A DNA stretch of 64,000 bases, taken from contig NC_133174.1 in NCBI RefSeq assembly GCF_040802235.1, forward strand, positions 131,307,213 through 131,371,212. The letters run 5' to 3'. The stretch comes from Manis javanica. Its lineage: Eukaryota; Chordata; Mammalia; Pholidota; Manidae. The notes under the pieces are model-generated. The model did no database searches. It saw only the letters and a list, made by a program, of their open reading frames with translations, and was not told where the DNA came from. The position numbers were made by a program, and so were the translations under genes. Positions 23,480 to 36,429 of the stretch are shown here, piece after piece; position 1 is the first letter of the stretch, and every line of letters starts with the position of its first letter.

Positions 23480-24290
23480 AAAGCAATGCCACCACCTTTT
23501 GGTAAGCTATAGTGTAACTAACAAAATGTATGCAAATCACAACTGTACAGATTGAAAAAAAGTTTACAAAATGACCACACCTACACAGCCAGCACTCATA
23601 TTTAGAAACATAACATTTCCAGTATCCCAGAGGTCTCTTGTGTCCTCTTCCAGTCACTACCCACCCTGTACCTCCTCAAGCAAAATAATATTCTGATTCT
23701 TAATAGCATAAATTGCTTTGTATGTTTTTGGTAAATGGAATAAAGGAGTATGTACTATTATGTCTGGCTTCTCATGCTCAACATGTTTGTGAGGTTCTTC
23801 CATATGGTCATACATAATTAGAAGCCATGTATTCTCACTGCTGTGTTTAACATCCTATTGTGTGGTCATGTCAAAATACATTTATTCTTTCTACTATTGA
23901 TTTTAAGTTTGGGAGATATTACCAATGGTGCTGGTATGGATATTCTTTCACATGCTTTTTGGAGTGATTAGCACTTATTTATTATTGGACATATACCTAG
24001 AAATGGAATATTTGAGTTATAGAGTATAAGTATTCAGCTTTATTAGGTACTGTCAAACAGTTTTTCTTAAGTATTTGTACCAATTTATATCCCCATCATC
24101 TGTGCATCATAATTCTTGTTGCTTCAGATTCTCACCACCACTTGGTATTATCTGTCCTCTTCTTTCATACATTTTGGTGGGTATGTAGTGGTGCTTTCTT
24201 TGCCATCACTGGATGTTACCTTGTTATATCTAGTGAGTCTGAATATTATTTCATGCCCCTATGGCTTAGGGAAAGATGAGCTAATTACAT
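23480..24290 (-). mobile_element. Old L1-type fragment (antisense)
   Basis: Plus-strand text follows the antisense of the L1 ORF2 C-terminal region and early 3' part in order: a TTTATTC..CTACTATTGAT stretch, CATATACCTAGAAATGGAAT, ACTGTCAAACAGTTTTTCTT, then TCACCACCACTTGGTATTAT. Strongly diverged. Confidence 0.6.
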
Positions 24291-24461
24291 CTAGAGAATT
24301 TTTGATATTGGATAATTCACTTAGATCAACTGAACTTCATCTTCTTTGTGAAAACAATATATTATCAGTTTGGCTACCTTATATTGTTGCATGGATTAAG
24401 TGAAATAAAGTATGGGAAATGCTTAAGAGACAAAGAAGTACCATTATTACTATCATTTAGA

Positions 24462-24615
24462 GCAATGATTCTAAAACTTACTTCTTTATATAATCATCAT
24501 ATAAAGTTCACCTCAGAAGTCTGAATCAGAATTTCTAGAGCTGTTTGGGAATGTAGATTTTGGAAAAGTATCTTCAGGTGATTTCTATGACCAAACAGCG
24601 TTGAAAACCATTGTT
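24462..24615 (+). repeat. MER5-type (hAT-Charlie) MITE fragment
   Basis: AATGATTCTAAAACTTAC at one end, TCTGAATCAGAATTTCTAGA in the middle and GTTGAAAACCATTGTT at the other end follow the MER5A-type consensus with inverted ends. Confidence 0.6.
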
Positions 24616-24984
24616 TTCAAAGATTTTAATGTTTCATAAAATGTCTTTTCCACTGTCCAAGTGTGATAATTTTCCATTATTTAACCATGGCTGTTATCTT
24701 CAGATATTTCTACATAGTTAGCAATATGTAAATTATTCAGAAACCTGATATCAGTACCCTCTGAAACCATTTTACTTTTAAGTACCCTAAGCATTGAACT
24801 TACAGCAACACTAAACACAGACTCTAATCTATGCCTTGGTTGTAAATTCACTACTTCTAGGAAGTATAGTAAGGTTTTCATTGAATTGGCATTGAACAGC
24901 ATAAGCATTTGAATAGATACTGTGGAACTTATTCTCATTTCTTTTATACTCATACTACTTTTGTTAATGCAAATGTAAAATGGT
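24616..24984. other. No recognisable feature
   Basis: Non-coding. A 90-codon minus-strand frame (24,681-24,953) has no recognisable domain and is probably chance. Confidence 0.45.
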
Positions 24985-25215
24985 TAACTGTCCTGGAAAT
25001 TGGTTTGACAATATATATCAAGTACTTTAAAATTTCTTGTATATGTTGACCCTTCCAATTCCACTTTTTTGGGATTTTAATTAAAATTACAGCCCCAAAT
25101 GAGGACAGTGCTGTCTACAGAAAAATGTTCACTGCAACCTTAGTTACAATAAGAAAAAATGGAAGCACTCCAAATATCCAACAATGCCATGTGGTTTCAT
25201 AGTGTTGGTATTAGT
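24985..25215 (+). mobile_element. Old LINE fragment, ORF2 C-terminal region
   Basis: Contains TTGACCCTTCCAATTCCAC and a stretch resembling the L1 segment encoding the end of ORF2 (TGGAAGCACTCCAAATATCC). Short and diverged. Confidence 0.45.
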
Positions 25216-25380
25216 AATAATAATGTAAATTCACCATAATTTGATGGTTTCCACATATTTTAGTCAATATTAAGCATAGTACACATGATCACATTTTATC
25301 CTCTAAAGCTATGAGGGAGGTATACTTGACAACAAAATGTAATTCTTATATTCAAACAATTATTTAAAATTCTTATATTT

Positions 25381-25396
25381 AAGAATATAATTACAG
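25381..25396. repeat. Target-site duplication of L1 copy D (left)
   Basis: AAGAATATAATTACAG pairs with AAGAATATAATTATAG at 31,842-31,857 (15 of 16 identical). Confidence 0.85.
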
Positions 25397-26335
25397 AGGA
25401 AAAAAGATGGTGGTGTGAGGAGTGAGGCAGAACTGTTCTCCCAAAACCATATATAAAATGCAAATACAGCTAATCCTGAAAGAGTGACCTGAAGACTGCA
25501 GAACAGAGGGCCTACATGTGGAGAAAAGAGCAGGCCTCACAGAAAAGGGTAAAGTAGAAAAGCCATGATCTGGTGGGACCCAAGCCCTCCACCCACCCCA
25601 GTCCGCAGGCAGGAGGAATAGAAATGGAGCAAGGAGGGAGAAAAAGCCCAGGACTGCTAAACATGCAGCCCTGGAGAGATCTTCCATGGGAGCACAAACC
25701 TCCATTACCTGGCATTCTGGAGATTAGTGGAGTTGGAAACAAAGACAGGCAGAATACTCAGAGAGACTGAGATTCCAGCTGCTTGTGAAAAACAGGTATG
25801 TACAACCAGCTGCTCCAGGACAAAACAAAAGCAGGCACTTTGAAAGACTTCCCCAAAACTAGAGGGGTGCTCAAGGGGTGAGGGTTACATAGAGCTTGCT
25901 ACTCAGGAGAAAGGACAGGTGGGCAAACACAGTCCAGCAGGTTGGGATTTTCAAGAGCTTCAGCACTCTATCCTGCTGGCTGGCAATGCAGAACCAAGGG
26001 CCCCCACTGTGACACGCAGCCTGCCACTCCTTCCTCCCAGCAGGCACCAATCCACACACCTGCTTCCCCTGCCATGATGCCAGGAAAGCCAGACGGTGGC
26101 CCTGGCTATGTAAGCTACAGGGGCATAACACAGAGGCTCCTCCCTGTATGCTCAGCCCACTGGACCTGGCAGTGGAGGCAGGCACTGCATCCGGGAAGCA
26201 GGAAAGTGTTTTTTCCTCCTGGATTGAGTCACTGCCATGCACCTCCGAACCCTGCCATTGCTCCAGGTGCTCTGCAGCTCTAGAGAGTAGAGCTGGACAC
26301 TATAAGGCACTACATACACAAACTTATTATTATTA
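25397..26335 (+). promoter_or_regulatory. L1 5' UTR of copy D
   Basis: Starts AAAAAAGATGGTGGTGTGAG; the AGATGG core of the YY1-type site is kept. GC-richer than surroundings, without the tandem array of copy B. The antisense strand carries a 104-codon frame (25,705 to 25,391) that reads outward across the L1 5' boundary. Confidence 0.6.
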
Positions 26336-27195
26336 CATGGAAATCACTAGAAATATGAGATGGCAAAAAAATTTGTACAAACAAGAATCTAAGACACCAG
26401 AAAGAGAGCTAAGTGAAACTGAAATCACCAATCTTCTTGATAAATATTTCAAAATAAAAATAATAAACATGCTCATGAAACTACAGAAAAATATTCAAGA
26501 TCTTGGGGAGGAATTCAAGAAAGAGATAGAAACTTTGAAGAATAAAGTATCTGAAATGAAACATACAATGGAGGGATTTAAAAGAAGATTAGATGAGGTA
26601 GAAGAGATGGTAAATGAAATAGAATTAGAGAACAGGAAAACAAAGAAGCTGAGGCACAGAGAGAATAAAGGATCACTAGGAATGAAAGAATAGTAAGAGA
26701 ACTGTGTAACCAATCCAAACAGAACAACATTTGCATTGTAGGGGTACAAGAAGAAGAGAGAGAAAAAGGGATAGAAAGTCTCTTTGAGGAAATAATTGCT
26801 GAAAACTTCCCCAGAAGGAAATAGTTTCTCAGATCATGGAACTGCAGAGATCTCACAATATAAGGGATGCTAGGAAGACAACACCAAGACACATAATAAT
26901 TAAAATGACAAATTTCAAGGACAAGGACAGACTATTAAAAGCAGCCAGAGATAGAAAAAAGATCATGTACAAAGGAAAGCCTATCAGGCTATCATCAGAC
27001 TTCTCAGCAGAAACCTTACAAGCCAGAAGGGAGAGGCATGATATAGTCAGTGCGATGAAACAGAAGGGCCTCCAACCAAGAATACTCCGGCTGGTAAGAT
27101 TATCATTTAAATTTGAAGTAGGGATTAAACGATTTCCAGATAAGCCAAAGTTGAGGGATTTACCTCCCACAAACTGTCTCTGCAGTGTATTTTAA
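26336..27195 (+). pseudogene. L1 ORF1 of copy D, disrupted
   Basis: The coiled-coil half (about 26,340-26,690) ends at a stop at 26,691-26,693 after frame drift. The C-terminal domain resumes in another frame at 26,836-27,195, with TTPRHIIIKMTNFKDKDRLL and KGKPIRLSSDFSAE. Non-functional. Confidence 0.85.
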
Positions 27196-27516
27196 AGGGA
27201 CTGCTCTAGATGGAAGTGCTCCTAAAGCTAAATAGCTGTCACCAGAGAAAATGAAACCACAGTAAAGAAATTAGACCAATTAATTACTAAGCAAATGCAA
27301 AATTAAATCAACTATCCACAAAGTCAGTCAAGGGATACACAAAGAGTACAGAATATGATACCATATAAAGAGTGGAGGAGAAAGAAAAAGAAGGAAGAAA
27401 AAAATCCTTTTCGATTGTGTGTTTAATGTAGCATAATAAGCGAGTTGAGTTAGACTGTTAGATAGTAAAAGGAAGTTTCCCTTGAACCTTTGGTAACCTT
27501 GAATCTAAAGCCTGCA

Positions 27517-30500
27517 ATGGCCATAAGTACATACCTATTGATAATAACCCTAAATGTAAATGGACTGAATGCACCAATCAAAAGACATAAACTTACAGAA
27601 TGGATAGAAAAACAAGGCTCATCTATATGCTGCCTATTAGAGACTCACTTCAAACCCAAAGACATATACAGACTGAAAATGAAGTGATGGAAAATGATAT
27701 TTCATGCAAATAATAGGGAGAAAAAGCAGGGTAGCAGTTCTTATATCAGACAAAATAGATTTCAAAAAAAAAGAAAGTAACAAGAGACAAAGGACATTAC
27801 ATAATGATAAAGGGGTCAGTCCAACAAGAGGATATAACCATTATAAATATCTATGCACCCAATATAGGGGCACCTAAATATGTGAGACAAATACTAACAG
27901 AATTAAAGGGGGAAAAAGAATACAATGCATTTCTTTTAGGATACTTCAACACACCACTCACTCTAAAGAAAAGATCAACCAGACAGAAAATAAGTAAGAA
28001 CACCGAGGTACTGAGCAACACACTACAACAGATGGACCTAACAGACATCTACAGAACTCTACACCCAAAAATGTGGGGTGGGGCACAGGGAGGGTTGTAC
28101 AACACAGAGAAGACAGGTGGTGATTATACAGCATCTTGCTATGCTGATGGACAGTGACTGCCGTGGGGTGTGGGGGGGGACTTAGTGAGGGGGTGAGCCC
28201 GGTAAGCATAGTGATCTTCATGTAATTGTAGATTAATGATGGCAAACAATCAAACAAAACAAATAAATAAATAAAACAGCAGTTTACACATTCTTCTCAA
28301 GTGCACATGGAATGTTTTCCAGAATAGATCACATACTAGGCCACAAAAAGAGCCTCAGTAAATTCAAAAAGATTGAAATTCTACCAAACAACTTCTCAGA
28401 TTACAAAGGTATAAAACTAGAAATAAATTGTACAAAGAAAACAAAAAGGCTCACAAACACATGGAGGCTTAACAACATTCTCCTAAATAACCAATAGATC
28501 AATGACCAAATAAAAAATATAAATCAATATATGGAGATAAATGAAAAGAACAACTTAACAGCCCAAAATCTGTGGGATACAGCAAAGGCAGTTCTAAGAG
28601 TAAAGTATATTGCAATATAAGCTTGCCTCAAGAAAAAAGAACAATTCCAAATGAACAGTCTAAACTCACAATTAATGAAACTAGAAAAAGAAGAACTAAT
28701 GAGGCCCAAAGTTGATAGAAGGGGGGACATAATAAGGATCAAGGCAGAAATAAATACAATTGACAAGAATAAAACAATAGAAAGATTCAATGAAACCAGG
28801 AGCTGGTTCTTGGAGAAAACAAAATAGACAAACCCCTAGCCAAACTGATCAAGAAAGAGAGGGTATGCACATAAACAGAATCAGAAAGGAGAGGAAAAAT
28901 CACTATAGTCACCACAGAAATACAAAGAATTATTAGATAATACTATGAAAAATAATATGCTAACAAACTGGAAACCTAGAAGAAATGGACAACTTTCTAG
29001 AAAAATACAACCTTCCAGGGCTGACCCAGGAATAAACAGAAAATCTGAACAGACCAATTAGTAGCAATGAAATTGAACTGGTAATCAAAAAACTACCCAA
29101 GAACAAAACCCCTGGGTCAGATGCTTCATGATTGAAATTTATCAAACATTTAAAGACCTAATAGCCATCCTTCTTAAAGTTTTCCAAAATGTAGAAGAGG
29201 AGGGAATGCTTCCAAACTCACTCTATGAAGCCAGCATCACTCTAATACTGAATCTGGACAAAGACACCATAAAAAAGGAAAATTACAGACAAGTATCCGT
29301 GATGAATATAGATGCAAAAATACTCAACAAAATATTAGCAAACCGAATTCAAAAATACATCAAAAGTATCATACACCATGACCAAGGTGGATTCATCTCA
29401 GGGATGCAAGGATGGTACAATATTCAAAAATCCATCAACATTATCCACTATATCAATAAAAAGGACAAAAATCACACGATCATCTCCATAGATGCTGAAA
29501 AGGCATTAGACAAAATTCAACACCCATTCATGATAAAAACTCTCAAAAAAATGGGAATAGAGGGCAAGTACCTCAACATAATAAAGGCCATATATGACAA
29601 ACCCACAGCCAACATCATAGTTAACATTGAGAAGCTGACAGCTTTTCCTCTAAGACTGGGAACAAGGCAAGGATGCCCATGCTCACCACTTTTATTCAAC
29701 ATAGTACTGGAGGTCCTACCCACAGCAATCAGAAAATGCAAAGAAATAAAAAAGCATCCAGATTGGTAAGGAAGAAGTTAAACTGTCCCTGTTTTCAGAT
29801 GACATGATATTGTCCATAAAAAACCCTAAAGAACCCACAAAAAACTAGAATTAATAACTGAATTCAGCAAAGTTCTAGAATACAAAATTAATACACAAAA
29901 ATCTGTTGCAATCTTATATATTAATGATGAACTAGCAGAATGAGAAATCAGGAAAACAACTCCATTTACAACTGCATCAAAAAAAAATACCTAGGAATAA
30001 ACCTGTCCAAGGAGGTGAAAGACTTATACCCTGAAAACTACAAGACACTCATGTGAGAAATTAAAGAAGACACTAATAATAGAAATACATCAAGTGGTCA
30101 TGGATAGGAAGAATTAATATTGTCAAAATGGCCATCCTGCCTAAAGTGATTTACAGATTCAATGCAATCCCTATCAAAATACCAACAGCATTCTTCAATG
30201 AACCAGAACAAATAGTTGTAAATTCACATGGAATCACAAAAGACCCCAAATAGCCAAAGAAATACTGAGAAGGAAGAACAAAGATGGGGGATTACACTCC
30301 CCAATTTCAAGCTCTACTACAAAGCAACAGTAAATAAAACAATTTGGTACAACACAAGAACAGGCCCATAGATCAATGGAACAGAATAGAGAGCCCAGAT
30401 ATAAACCCACACATATATGGCTAATTAATATATGATAAAAGAGCCATGGATATACATGGGGAAATGACAGCCTCTTCAACAACTGATGTTGACAATACTG

Positions 30501-31501
30501 GACAACGATATGTAAGAGAATCAAACTGGGTTGTTGTCTAACTCCATACACAAAAGTAAACTCAAAATGGAACAAAGTCCTGAATGTAAGTCATGAAACC
30601 TTAAAACTCTTAGAAGAAAACACAGGCAAATACCTCTTGAGTATAAACATGAAAAAATTTTTCCTGAACACATCTCCTTGGGCAAGGAAAACAAAATAAA
30701 AATTGAACAAATGGGACTACATAAAACTAAAAGGCTCCTGTACAGCAAAGGACATGATCAGCAGAATATAAAGCATCCTACAGTATAGAGAATATATTCA
30801 TAAATTACATATCCAACAAGGGGTTAACATTGAAAATATGTAAAGAACTCACATGCCTCAACACCCAGAAAGCAAATAACCCAATTAAAAAATGGGCAGA
30901 GGATCTGAACAGACACTTCTCCAAAGAAGAAATTCAGATGGCCAACAGGCTCATGAAAAGATGCTCCACATCACTAATCATCAGGGAAATACAAATTAAA
31001 ACCACAATGAGATATCACCTCACACAAGTTAGGATGGCTAACATCCAAAAGACAAGCAACAACAAATGCTGGCGAGGATACATAGAAAGGGGAACCCTCC
31101 TACACTGTTGGTTGCAATGTAACTTGGTTCAGCCCTTGTGGCAAGCAATATGGAGGTTCCTCAAAAAACTAAAAATAGAAATACCATTTTGACCTAGTAA
31201 CTCCTGTCACAGGAATTTACCCAAAGAAAACAAGATCCCTGTTTCACAAAACATATGCATCCCTGTGCTTATCACAGCACTATTTACAATAGCCAAGAAA
31301 TGGAAACAACCTTAGTGTCCATCAGTAGATGAATGGATAAAGAGGTGGTATATATACACAATGGAATATTATTCAGCCATAAGAAAACAAATCCTACTAT
31401 TTGCAATAACATGGATGGAGCTAGAGGTTGTTACACTCAGTGAACTAAGCCAGGCAGAAAAAGACAAGTACCAAATGATTTCACTCATTTGTGGAGTATA
31501 A
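27517..31501 (+). pseudogene. L1 ORF2 of copy D, disrupted
   Basis: Start ATG at 27,517; LNVNGLNAPIKRHK opens the endonuclease; the stop in register is TAA at 31,499-31,501. Many frameshifts and stops. The frame is also split by the nested insertion at 28,071. RT segments are readable at 29,128-29,769 ([32 protein letters not shown]) and the C-terminal cysteine region at 31,060-31,130. Confidence 0.88.
28071..28276 (+). mobile_element. Nested 5'-truncated L1 3' end inside copy D ORF2
   Basis: About 205 bp of L1 3' UTR (TGTGGGGTGGGGCACAGGG to GTAGATTAATGATGG), then an A-rich tail (CAAACAAAACAAATAAATAA), sitting between ORF2 codons that are adjacent in copies A and B (ACACCCAAAA | CAGCAG..ACATTCTTCTC). 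It ends at the ordinary L1 end without the retroviral tail. Duplication probably only a few As. Confidence 0.85.
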
Positions 31502-31841
31502 TGACAAAGCAAAGCTGAAGGAACAAAACAGCAGCAGACTCACAGACTCCAAGAAGGCACTAGTGATTACCAAAGGGGAAGGGTTTGGAAGGGTGGGAGG
31601 GGAGGGAGGGAGAAGGGGATTAAGGGGCATTATAATTAGCACACACAATATAGGTAGGACACAGGGAAAGCAGCACAGCATGGAGAAGACAAGTAATGAC
31701 TCTGTAGCATCTTACTACACTGATGGACAGTGACTGCAATGGGGATGGGGGGACTTGATAATATGGGTGAATGTTGAAACCAGAATAATGCTCATGTGAA
31801 ACCTTCATAAGCTTGTATATCGATGATACCTTAATAGAAAT
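31502..31841 (+). other. L1 3' UTR of copy D with G-rich tract
   Basis: 31,574-31,618 carries at least six runs of three or four Gs separated by 1-5 nt, a strong G-quadruplex pattern, as known for L1 3' UTRs. The element ends in GATGATACCTTAATAGAAAT before the target duplication. Confidence 0.75.
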
Positions 31842-31861
31842 AAGAATATAATTATAGATAT

Positions 31862-34430
31862 TTATATGTATTTTTAAATCAGGTTATTTTGTTTTATGCT
31901 ATGAAGTTGTTTGAGTTCCTTATATATTTTGGATATTGCCTTTTATAAGATATATGATTTGCAAATATTTTCTCCCATTCTCTAGAGTATCTTTTCATAA
32001 TTTTCACTTTTCTGTGTGGAAGATTTACAGTTTGTTGTAGTTACACTTTTTCCTCTCTTGCCTGTGCTTTTGGTATCATAACCAAAATATCATTGCCACG
32101 ACCAATGCCAGGGAGCTTTCCTCCCTGTTTTCATCAAAGAGTTTTGTGGTTTCAGGGTTGTAACATTTGCTTCTTTAATCAATGTTGTGGTAAATTTTGT
32201 AGATAGTGTATGATAAGGGTCAAATTTAATTATTTTGCATGTGGACGTCCAGATTACTCAACATCATTTATTGAAGAGATTTTTCTTTCTCCATTGTGTA
32301 ATCTTGATGTGTTATTTCTGGCCTCTCTATTCTGTTCTGCTGGTCTATGTTTCTGTGTTTATGCCAGTATCATACTGTTTCGATTACCAGAGCTTTGTTA
32401 TGTAGTTTGAAATCAGGCAATGTGATGCTTCCAGCTTTGTTCTTCTTCCTCAAGATTGCTTGACTATATGGAGTATTTAAGTTCCATACAAATGTTGAAA
32501 TTGTGGTTTTCTATTTCTGTGAAAAAATGCCCTTAGAATTTTGACCTCTTTGGGCAGCATTGACATTTTTAACAATATTAATTCTTCCAATCCATGAATG
32601 CAAGATATCTTTCCATTTATTTGTATCATCTTTAATTTCTTTCATCAATGTCATGTAGTTTTCAGTATATAGATTTTTCAACTTCTAGATAAAATTTATC
32701 CCTAAGTATTTTATTAATTTTGATGCTATTTTAAATGGGATTGTTTTCTCTTCAAGCTCTTGATTGGATTTTTTGGATTAATTTTATTCTTTAGTTTCAG
32801 GATTTCAGTTTCATTCTTTTTTTTTTAGGTTTCTATTATTTATTAAATTTCTCATTTGCTTTAGTTTATTTTCCTGATATTCTTTAGTTATCTATCTGTG
32901 TTCTCTTGTATCTCATTGAACTTCTGTAAGATAGTTATTTTAAATTCTTTGTCAAGCAATTTGTAGATAAATATTTCTTCAGGGTCATTTACTGGAGCAA
33001 TTACTTTTTTTGTGGTGTCACAGTGGCCTGATTCTTTCTTTGAATTGGTGTTTGTCCATTTTAAGGAACAAACACCTCTTTCAATCTTTATGCACTGCTT
33101 ACATCAGGTAAAGTCCTTCTTCCTTCAGGTCGTCAGGCTGATGAGGTTACTTCTGGTCATAGTCATATGGGGTTAGAGCCAGGTCACCTGGTTGCTGCTG
33201 GGTCCACAGTGGGGTCTACATTTGTCATGTCTTTTACCAGTGGCTCAGTTGTGTATGTATCCTGCCTAGTCCATGGCAGACAGGACTGCTTTCAGAGCAT
33301 TAGTCAGTGGGGCTCCATCTGAGATAATTGTCCAGTTCAAGGTCCATAATTAAGTCCACAGACAGTGGTCCTGTTTCCAGGTGGGTGGACAGGTGTGGCT
33401 CCCACTGGGTGTTTTGGAAGGCTCCTGCCAGATCACTGAGAGGGTACCTGGACAGGTGGGGCTGGCCCTGGTCCATGGCTTAGAAAGGCCAGAACTAAGT
33501 CACAGGGCTGCTTGGGTCTACAGCCAGGATCAAGTTCTACAGACCTGACTCTGGGGGTATGGATGGACGTACTTTCTGCTGGATTCCTGGGCAGGCAGGA
33601 CCACCCTGGTTCCACATATGAGGGGGACTGGAGATGTTTCAAAGGGCTGCTATGGATCCATAAGTGGACAGAGTTCATAGGGGCTTCCTCTAGTGGCACT
33701 GATGGGTATGTCTCCCACTGGATCCCTGGGCAGACAAGACTACTCCTGGACAATGTGAAAGAGGCTTGAGCTAAGCCACATGGTCTCTTGAGCTGAGCCT
33801 CCCAACCATGATCTGCAATAAGATCAAGGTCAGTGGGTCTGCTGCCAGAGGCCTGAATGGGGGTATCTCCAGCTGGGTCCCTGAGCAAGAAAAACTGCCC
33901 TAGACCATGACTGAGCAGAACTGAAGCTGGGTCACAGGACTGTTTCCAGATCTGCATTTGGACTGAGGTCAATGGGTCTGCCTTTGGGGGCACAGATAAG
34001 TGTGTTTCCTGGAGGTCCATGAATGTGTAGGTCAGGTACTGGACTACAGATGAGACTTGCTGGAGCTGGGTCATGGGCCACTTCAGGGTCCACAACCAGG
34101 AGTAAATTCGGCAGGCCTGTTACCCAAGGAATGAGCGGGCATAGCTCCTGCCATGCCCCTTCGTAGATGGTGCTGCTGGCAGAACCAATGCCAAATAAGC
34201 CTGTAGCCATGTCCATAGGGAGACAGGGCTATTTTTGGATCTGGTACCAGGACCATGGCTGGAGGGCCTAGCACATGGGTATGGGCCTGTTTTCTTCTAA
34301 TGGCGTTCTTCATTCTTTGGTTCCCACCTGGATCCCAAAGCTCCCACAGACGTTTTTGTCTATGTGTGGCTGCCAAATTTTGTTGCCATAAAGTTGTAAG
34401 TGTTGAGGGGGGTCTCCAATTTGGCATCTT
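31862..34430 (-). mobile_element. Old L1, antisense: ORF2 part, ORF1 part and 5' UTR
   Basis: 31,862-32,720 is antisense ORF2 (the runs TGAGTTCCTTATATATTTTG and CTAAGTATTTTATTAATTTTGATGC are typical). 32,730-33,070 resembles antisense ORF1 (TTTAAATTCTTTGTCAAGCA). 33,100-34,430 is the GC-richer 5' UTR, built partly of degenerate tandem units. A 220-codon minus-strand frame (33,433-34,095) runs through these units and is a by-product of the repeats, with no known domain. Confidence 0.6.
33170..34200 (-). repeat. Degenerate ~140-150-bp tandem units in an old L1 5' UTR
   Basis: Related segments recur near 33,490, 33,630, 33,767, 33,917 and 34,062. Each shares a CACAGGGCTGCTTGGGTCTAC-like part, a GATCAAGGTCAGTGGGTCTG-like part and a CCTGGGCAGGCAGGACCA-like part. 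Divergence is high, so this is an old array. Confidence 0.6.
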
Positions 34431-34434
34431 GCTA

Positions 34435-36425
34435 ATGTCACTCTCTCACAACTTCCGTTCAGCATTATGCTGGATGTCCTAGCCAGTGCAGTAAGCCCAA
34501 AATAAATGAAAAAGTAAATGGATGGCTTGCAAATTAGAAAGAAACAAATAATGCCACCTTTATTAAATGACAACATGATCATGTATATATAAAATTCCAT
34601 AAAAATATACAAAATGCCCCTACTAGAATAAATAAACTTAGCAAGGTTGAAGGATATGAGAACAATACACAAAAATCAATTACATGTCTATATCTTAGCA
34701 ATAAAAATTAGAAAATTAAATTTAAAAAATAACCATTTAATAACAGAAACAAACATGAAATACATAGGGATAGATTTTTAAAAATTTATGAAGACTTTTA
34801 CACTACAACCCAGAAAACATTTCTGAGAAAAATTAAAGAAGTCTTAAACACACAGAAATTGTACAAATTGATGGATTGGACTCACAATTGTTCAAATGTC
34901 AAATCTCCATATTTATCTATAGGCTAAATAGAGTTTCAGTAAAAATCCCAACAGGGTCATTGGTGGAGTTGCAGACACTAAAATTTATATTGAAATACAA
35001 AGGAACTAGAATAGCCAAAACCATTCTGAAAAAGGTGATTTAATTCAGTGGGCCTCATACTACATTATTTCAAGACTTACTATAAAATTACAGCAATCAA
35101 GACAATGTGGTATCATGTAAAGTCTAGGAGCAGAACAGAAGTCTAGAAATAGACCCAAGCATACAAGATCAATTGATTACTTTTTTACAAAGGCAACAAG
35201 GTCATCCAGTGGAGAAAGGATAGCTGTTTTCCAACACCTGGCGCTAGAACAACTGTAGACACAAAGGAAAAAGAAACATCAATACTTCTTACTTAAAAAC
35301 CATTAATAAAAACAGACTTTGAGTAGATCATACACCAAAAATCACCAAAGCTATACTAAAAATTTGTAAAGAAAAACAAGGAAATTCTTGTGAATGTGGA
35401 TTAAGCACAAATGTCTTAACACTAAGAAACATGAACTGTAAAAAAACATACTAGGTAGGCCTGCATCAAAATTAAACCTGTTCTTCTTTAAAATATACAG
35501 TTAAGTACATGAAAAGGCAAGCCACAAACTGGGCAAAATATTAGCCATTCTTATATCTGACAAAGGACTTGTATCTAGCGACAATAAAATAACTCTTACA
35601 TATCAATAATAAGAAAATCAGCCCAAATATAGGCACAGATTTAAACGAAATCTTTACAAAATCAAAGGTATGATCGGCCAAAATGTTCATAGCTACTCAC
35701 CAGGGAAATGCAGATTAAAATCACAGAGATTTGACACTCTATACCCACTAGGATGACTAAAATTAAAAAGAGTAGAAATATTGACCAAGAGCACCTGGAA
35801 CCCTCCTACACTGGTGGTGGTGACGTAAATTTGGAAAGCCATTTTGAAAATAGAATGGCATTTCCTTAAAAAGTTAAAAACCTACCTACCATATGATCCA
35901 TTACTACTTACTATGTATGTACTCAAAAGGACATGTATGTCCATAAAATGGCTTGGAAATACTTGTTCATAGCAGCTTTACTCATAATAGCCAAACGAAG
36001 CAATTCAGATGTCCATTAGCAGATGAATATAAACAAATTTGGGTCGACACAGTTGAGCACTACTAGTAAAAAAAAAGGAACAAACTATTGATATGCATAG
36101 CTACACTGATGGATCTTAAAAACATGCTGAGTGAAAGAAGCCAGGCACAAAAAAATCACATACTCTAGGACCACATTCATATAAAATTCAGAGGAGACAA
36201 AACTGATCTGTGTACCGTAAAGCAGATTAGTGGTTGCCTCGAGCTAGAGGTGGTAGAGATTGAATTCAATGGGGCATAAGCGAACTTTCTGGGTGATGAA
36301 ACATTTCTGTACTTTGGTAATGGTGTGCTTCTACGGATGTATACAGTTGACAGAGCATTGGAATGTACAGTTGAAGTGGGGTAAGTAAATGATTTTACAA
36401 AAATTAAGAGTGACACATAAAAGGC
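34435..36425 (+). mobile_element. Old L1, ORF2 3' half and 3' UTR
   Basis: Begins in the RT region (GATGTCCTAGCCAGTGCAGT), continues through ORF2 C-terminal sequence (GGAACCCTCCTACACTGGTG near 35,800) and ends in old L1 3' UTR to about 36,420. No usable frame. Confidence 0.75.
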
Positions 36426-36429
36426 ATGA

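Larger units (their letters stand above)
25397..31841 (+). mobile_element. L1 copy D: full-length conventional L1, decayed
   Basis: A 6.4-kb element between 16-bp duplications, with 5' UTR, ORF1, ORF2, G-rich 3' UTR and a short A-rich end. It ends at the ordinary L1 3' end and has no retroviral tail, unlike A, B and C. It is more diverged than they are. A second L1 3' end is inserted at about 28,071-28,276. Confidence 0.92.

Noticed and set aside
33433..34095. 220-codon minus-strand frame as a protein gene
   Set aside because: It is built from degenerate tandem units of an old L1 5' UTR; its repeated residues follow the DNA units.
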